Origin: Blattamonas nauphoetae
Lineage: Eukaryota; Preaxostyla; Oxymonadida
Length of the DNA stretch: 64,000 bases
Direction: 5' to 3'
Assembly: GCA_033064195.1 (NCBI GenBank)
Contig: JARBJD010000257.1
Location: 44,529 to 108,528 of the forward strand
The stretch's first letter is position 1; every line of letters begins with the position of its first letter. Below are positions 59,172 to 64,000 of the stretch, piece after piece. Both the position numbers and the translations under genes were made by a program. A model generated the notes under the pieces. That model was given only the letters and a program-made list of their open reading frames with translations. It was not told the origin of the DNA and made no database searches.

Positions 59172-62100
59172 TTATTCAATGATAAAATCAGTAGCTTTCA
59201 GTCCATGAATGAATGGAGGACACGATTCATTTTCAAGTACGATTGCTTTCAGATGGATTCCACTGAGACTGAGTTTCTGTTGTTGTATTTTGCTATCTCA
59301 AATCCATTTGTATTCTCTTCGCTCACGATTCTTCTCGTCTGGAACGCATCATTCTGATGCTTGAACCGTTTTACGGTGAAGTTCAGTGTTGTAGTCACAG
59401 TTTTCTCTCCATTAAGACATTTCACATAATCGTCACTTGTGATGTTTGTTTTCTTCAGAGACACTCCTTTGATTTTGCATTTCTCATCGAGAGAGTAACA
59501 CTTGGGTGCAAGACAGATCATCTGTTCACCTTCCTTTTCAATCAGCTAGTCCCAACAGTTTCTTCTCATCATCAACTCCTTTTCAGGATTGGGAAACCAT
59601 TCGTATTTGTGTGCATCATAGAATTCCTTCTCAGCAATAACATGTTCAAATTGTTGATGAATACCTGCATTTGGATCACCACTAATTGCCCAATAAGCAG
59701 AGTCTGTGTCTCCCTCACAGAAATGGATCTTGTTCATGTCTAGCACTTGTACATGAAGTTGTAGATGAAAATCAGATACCAGAACTTGGCATTGTCGAGT
59801 GTGAATACTGCTTCTTGCAGACATGTCTTGCATGAAGCTTTCTCTCTGTCTTCAATCACGATGTAGTTGTCCTCGTTGATCTCTCTTGTCGCCACAAATC
59901 CTTTCATCATCTGTTTCAAATATGTTCTCTTCTCATTGCAGATTGTGATTGAGTTGTATTTCTCAGTGTTCATTCCATCGTATCCATAACTTCCATTCAA
60001 GTTGGTCTTACAGAACTGTTCCTTTCCTTTGTTTCCAACCTTCATTGCTTCTATTCTGTCATTCATAAATGAAGTCACAAATGGTTCAAATCCAGCATGT
60101 CTCGAAAAGACCATCACACTCTTTACGTCATCAATAATGAAGTGGCAATAGTCGATGAGGAACCACAGATAGTATGTCGAAAAGAACATATACTGATCGT
60201 GTGTGCTCAAGAGTTGAGTCAGTTTCTTTGTTTGTCATCAGTCTTCAATCCATGCTTCTTCATCAGTGAATATGTCTTCTCTCCAATGTTCTCTTCTGTT
60301 GTATTGACCACAATGTTTCTGAAGATTGGTGGAAGTTAATGAAATCATTTATGTACTTCTCGTCGATGTGTCCTTTCAGTTCTGCAACGAACAATGTCTT
60401 CTGATTTTTGTCTTCGATAATCTTACGGCATTCTTTATCTCCTGTTGCGGTGAATATGCATCGTCCTGGCATGTACATTCTGTGATTCGTGTATGGATTG
60501 TTCTTGTTCTTGATTGATGAGAAAGCACTTGGATAGAGGGAATTAAAGTCAACACCACAGACGTGAGTCATTTTATGTTCTGTATCAGTGGAGACAACTT
60601 TTCCATCTTCATATGTGAAGTGATTCATTGGTGTCACGTCTTTAATGTTCTGTCGATGTTGAACATTCGATAATCCACCAGTCTCAGCTGCTCTGAGTTT
60701 GTGATATGTTTGCTCGTGTGTCAGAGTCATTGGTAGTGATTTCCAGATGCAATACTTCTTCAGTTGAATTCTCAATCGAGTGAGATGCTCGTCCTTGTCT
60801 GACTTGTAGGTGTTGCAGTAATCACAGCAGATCTTCACGTTCTCTTTGAATGTCCTTTTGAATTGTCGAGTCTATCTAATGTTGGTCGCACTGCTTGTGA
60901 GAAGTGACTCTTGCAGATGTAGCACACTCTCTTGCACTGTTGAACAAACCAGTCGTAATCCGCTTCAGTGACATTTTGTCAGTGCTGCGATGAGCTTTCT
61001 GGTCTTGATAAATGTACGATGCAACCTTGTACTTCCAGTATTGTTTGGTGATTTTTATTTCACCAGATTGATCCACTCCATTGAAATCATCGTCGATATC
61101 AAAGTCTTTGTAGGCACATGCATACTTGATTGCTGAAGCATTGGCTGAGAGTGAGAGATTGTGCAACATATCCACTTTGTATTGGAAGTTCAGATCAATG
61201 AGATTATCCAGAGGTGCAATCATGCATTCGACGTCTCTGATGTTGTAGAATTTCAGGTAGTCCCATCTGTTCTTGAATCCTTGCTTCTTCCAATCATCAA
61301 GGTAAAGTTTGTAATCTGTGTCGGACATTTCACTGTTGTTCAGACTGGAGTAGAATTCATATTTGGAGAATGGTTCTTGTTTGCTCAGCACTGTGTCGTA
61401 GTCTGATGAATCAAATGATTCGTAAGCAAAGAATGATTTCTGGAGTGTAGTGTTTCCTCCGAAAGCTTTGACTGCATTATCCAATGTCATTGGTCCTGTG
61501 TATGACATCATGTCAATGAAGCGAAGAACCTGTTGTGTTTTCCTCGTGTGTCTGATCAGTACTTGTTTGTACTTTGTTGTTGATCCAAGGAAGCTCACCA
61601 CTTTCCAATCCTTGTCTACGAGATCACGGAAGATGAGATTGATGTCGAATCTGGAGCTGTTGAATCCAATGACACTGACTTGATTTTGTGACGGAATCTC
61701 TGGTCTTCGTACAGGTTGTCATCCCGTACTGTCTCTGCATATTTGAAGAGTTCTCTGATCCATTGCTTCACAAAGTCCTTTCCATCTCGAAGATCAAAGT
61801 AGATTGACTTCACTCCTGATTTTGATTTGATTGCTGATGCAACTGAGAGAGGTTTCAAGTGTGAGATCAATTGTGTATTGTCATCAGAGAATAGATTGTC
61901 AAGAATGAGATCCTCCATTGTTTCGAAATCGTATGTGATGTAGTATTGTGTTGGTTTGAATTCGTCCTGTCTTTTGTGTGCCATCAGAAATTCAAATGTT
62001 CGATTGTTGAGAATATGTGGAACGTATGGTCTTGGTGTCTTGTCAAGTGAGATCTTCTTCACATGTTTTCCATCAAGTTCTTTGCACTCTCTGAGATGCT

Positions 62101-63565
62101 TCTCAAAATCTCTACTGAAGTTTTTATTCTTCACTTGGAATCCTCTTGATTGACAATACGGACAGAGCTTGTATCCAGTGATTTTCTCAGGATCAACAAG
62201 AAACATCACATGAACGAGAGTGGCTGTAAGTGGAATCATCAGAATGGGAAGAACTCTTGCATCATCATTGTCGTTGATGTACGATTGACTGAGGAAGTAA
62301 CGCTTCTTGTCTTCATCGTATTCATAAATGTGAACTGTGATGTTAAATTCTTGCATGACTGTCTCCATCACATGCAATATCAAATCCAGGATAGTTGCGC
62401 AAGTGCTCAGTCAGTTGATGTGGTTTGAGATGGGTCAGCTTCTTATGTACAGCGAACAATCGCTTTGCTTCAACGTTTCTCATATTGATTGATATTTTCT
62501 TGCCAGGAACCTCAGGAAGTGTGAGGAACGATAGTGATTGAAAGAAGCAGATGTTGTACTCAGAATCGATGTATCGAACATTCCTCGTTTTGATGTGTTC
62601 AGTGAGAATTGCATTAGCTTTTCCTGCAACTGGAAATCGATAGACTGCAACCAGAATGGAGTGGAATGCGATGTACATTGTCTTCGTATCCATCAGTGTT
62701 CTCTTGAGATTCTTTGATCAGATTGATCGCATATTTTGAATACTCATTGATGTCTCCTGAACTTCTGATCACTGTCGGAAAACTCTTCGATGTGTTCTCT
62801 AATTCTGGTCTGAAGTCATTGTAAGTTGTCTCATCTTTGTCTTTTTCTCTCGATGATCTTTCCAAAGTCAATACTAATCTTGAATGGATGATCTTTCTCT
62901 TTGTCGAACACTGCTTTGATGAAGGTTGTGATTTCTTCAACATTCTTCAAGTGATTGTGGAAGTACAACTGATATGGTTTTCCATTATCCTCAACCTTCT
63001 CGACCTCATTCTTTTGAACTTCCTTCGTGCATTCATGAGACAAGAATTGAATGCTGCTTTGTCTCGTGGTTCAGCTAATAATATGCATTCTTCAAATCCC
63101 TCAAATGTCTGCACTTCTCTTTTCCATTTGTTCATTTTTCTTCTGAATGATTAACAGATTCTTCATCCAATGATCCATCAGCTCTTCAATTGATTTCCAG
63201 CTTCCACGTCATTTTGAACACTTGCTTTTTCAGTTCATCTTTGTTCACTCTTGGATTTTCTTTCATGATTTGCATTCTTGCTTTGCTGTCTTCTTCATTC
63301 ATCATTGCATTGTTTTGTGCTCTTCCAGTTTGTGAATAAAATCATCAATCTGATAGTTGGTAATATTCCTTTATCTCCTTCAAAATGGAGATCTGGATTC
63401 TTGAGCATTGACAAGAGATATGCACGATGATGTTGGTAGTTTCTAATGTTTGGATTATATGTCTCGATCATAGCCATGTTCATCCTTGAATTCAAAGGTG
63501 GTGTTTGGAAATAGTGTTCTAATTTTCGTGATGCTGTCTGTGACAAATTTCAGTGTCGCCGCCAT
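59172..63565 (-). pseudogene. Family B DNA polymerase (protein-primed type), about 1460 codons, many frameshifts
   Basis: One gene in at least nine overlapping frames. ATG 63565 (MAATLKFV...), preceded by the promoter-like motif, down to TAA 59172. Ordered motifs: exonuclease I YITYDFETM near 61930, exonuclease II NSSRFDINLIF near 61650, exonuclease III YNIRDVEC near 61235; polymerase A DFNSLYPSAF near 60540, B KTNLNGSYG near 60000, C GDTDSAY near 59700, and KIKGVSLKK near 59465. Two CxxC/H clusters (LCPYCQS...HLREC and ICCDYCN) lie in the N-terminal part and before motif A. Order, length and partners fit the self-replicating polymerase of Mavericks. Every motif residue is intact although the frame breaks repeatedly, which suggests very recent decay or small indel errors in the consensus. 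Confidence 0.85.
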
Positions 63566-63568
63566 TTA

Positions 63569-63600
63569 CTACAAATTAAAAAATCCGAAAATAAAAAAGT
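63569..63600 (-). promoter_or_regulatory. Promoter-like motif before the polymerase
   Basis: ACTTTTTTATTTTC and, nearer the ATG, TTTTTTAATTTGTA. The second lies four bases upstream of ATG 63565. Confidence 0.5.
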
Positions 63601-63607
63601 TGAGCGT

Positions 63608-63995
63608 TTATTTCTGTTTTCTCTGATGGGGCTTTTTCGGTGCCTTTAACCAGGAATCAAGTCTAATTCTGAACACTTCACTTCCGCCAATCTCTCGATA
63701 TGTGAATGGAACCAGAACTTTGGTGTACTCACCGACGGGCTCACAATTGTATTTCTTCAGTTCCATTTTCGACGAATGATTGAGTGTAGTGTCGACGTTT
63801 TGCAATGTGTGGTCGGTTTCCTTGATTCCACAACTTTGGTTTTATTCTCCATTCAACTCCCTCATGAACATACGTCACCGGCACATTATTTCTGACATAC
63901 CCAGACTAGCGAACAGTTCTCTTCTTTCATTGATTCAATTAATGCTTGTTCTGGAACATACTCGACGTCTTCGTTGTACATCTCAGTTGATTCAT
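63608..63995 (-). pseudogene. Right-end unknown gene, frameshifted, start inside the inverted repeat
   Basis: From ATG 63993-63995 the reading changes frame several times. A piece MYNEDVEYVPEQALIE... lies in the inverted repeat. A unique part follows (EWRIKPKLWNQGNRPHIAKR), then KMELKKYNCEPVGEYTKVLV...WLKAPKKPHQRKQK to a stop at 63608. About 120 residues, basic C-terminus; no family recognised. The left-end repeat copy carries different indels at the same places. Confidence 0.45.
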
Positions 63996-64000
63996 TTAAT
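63858..64000 (-). repeat. Right copy of the element's inverted repeat, cut by the window end
   Basis: Reverse complement of 48449-48594 apart from small indels at homopolymer or dinucleotide positions (CC/C, AAA/AA, CC/C, CTCT/CT). The repeat must continue past 64000 unless it ends exactly there. Confidence 0.85.

Larger units (their letters stand above)
48449..64000. mobile_element. Maverick/Polinton-like virus-like element, right end beyond the window
   Basis: The segment encodes a family B DNA polymerase with DFNSLYPS, KTNLNGSYG and GDTDS motifs, an rve integrase, a P-loop packaging ATPase and two paralogous capsid-like proteins. That set defines Maverick/Polinton elements. It is bounded by an inverted repeat whose visible parts are 48449-48594 and 63858-64000. 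The outer limits are not visible; the left limit may be as far as 45.6 kb. It is more A+T-rich than the flanking host genes and uses a common promoter-like motif before most genes. Confidence 0.85.

Noticed and set aside
1-64000. Alternative genetic code (TAA/TAG read as Gln, known in some oxymonads)
   Set aside because: TAA, TAG and TGA all close apparently complete genes here (for example 17365, 51717, 49552), and the internal stops include all three codons, so no single reassignment explains them.

Overview
This looks like nuclear DNA of a unicellular eukaryote, not a bacterium. Host-type genes read in the standard code, and some carry very short GT..AG introns. There are giant secreted beta-helix (polymorphic-membrane-protein-like) genes, families of paralogous helical-repeat proteins, small DNA transposons, and a Maverick/Polinton-type virus-like element. 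That mix fits a gut metamonad, such as an oxymonad of the Blattamonas type or a parabasalid. The organism is inferred; the sequence does not name it. Layout of the host part: 1-13.5 kb holds two giant paralogous beta-helix genes arranged head to head. The left one runs off the window and contains an in-frame TAA. The right one (6187-13512) ends abruptly and overlaps an unrelated open frame (13500-14948). A smaller beta-helix protein with a C-terminal membrane anchor follows at 15260-17365. From 17.6 to 29.3 kb there are four alpha-helical (armadillo/HEAT-like) genes. Two of them (18.8-22.3 and 22.9-26.1 kb) become continuous only after removing 30-45 nt introns, some at the same positions in both paralogues. 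A 2832-residue beta-helix protein with repeated 363-codon modules occupies 29.4-37.9 kb. A second copy of the 26.5-29.3 kb gene lies at 39.8-43.1 kb. It has been hit twice by small transposons with 8-bp target duplications: a 1329-bp hAT-like element in its 3' flank, and a 482-bp element inside its coding sequence. From 43.1 to 48.4 kb the DNA is A+T-rich and non-coding. It holds a 600-bp TA-flanked inverted-repeat element and an array of about ten degenerate GTACC...GGTAC hairpin units. From about 48.45 kb to the window end lies a Maverick/Polinton-like element of at least 15.5 kb, bounded by an inverted repeat seen at 48449-48594 and 63858-64000. Its genes are a tail-spike-like protein with a self-cleaving S74 chaperone domain, two paralogous capsid-like proteins, two tiny MAPG-start proteins, several unknown proteins, a packaging ATPase, an rve integrase and a very long protein-primed-type family B DNA polymerase. 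Almost every gene in it is preceded by a TTTATTTTT-type motif close to the ATG, which I read as the element's own promoter. The structural/packaging half is almost intact. The integrase-polymerase half is broken by many frameshifts, at least one at a homopolymer run, so decay and consensus error both remain possible.
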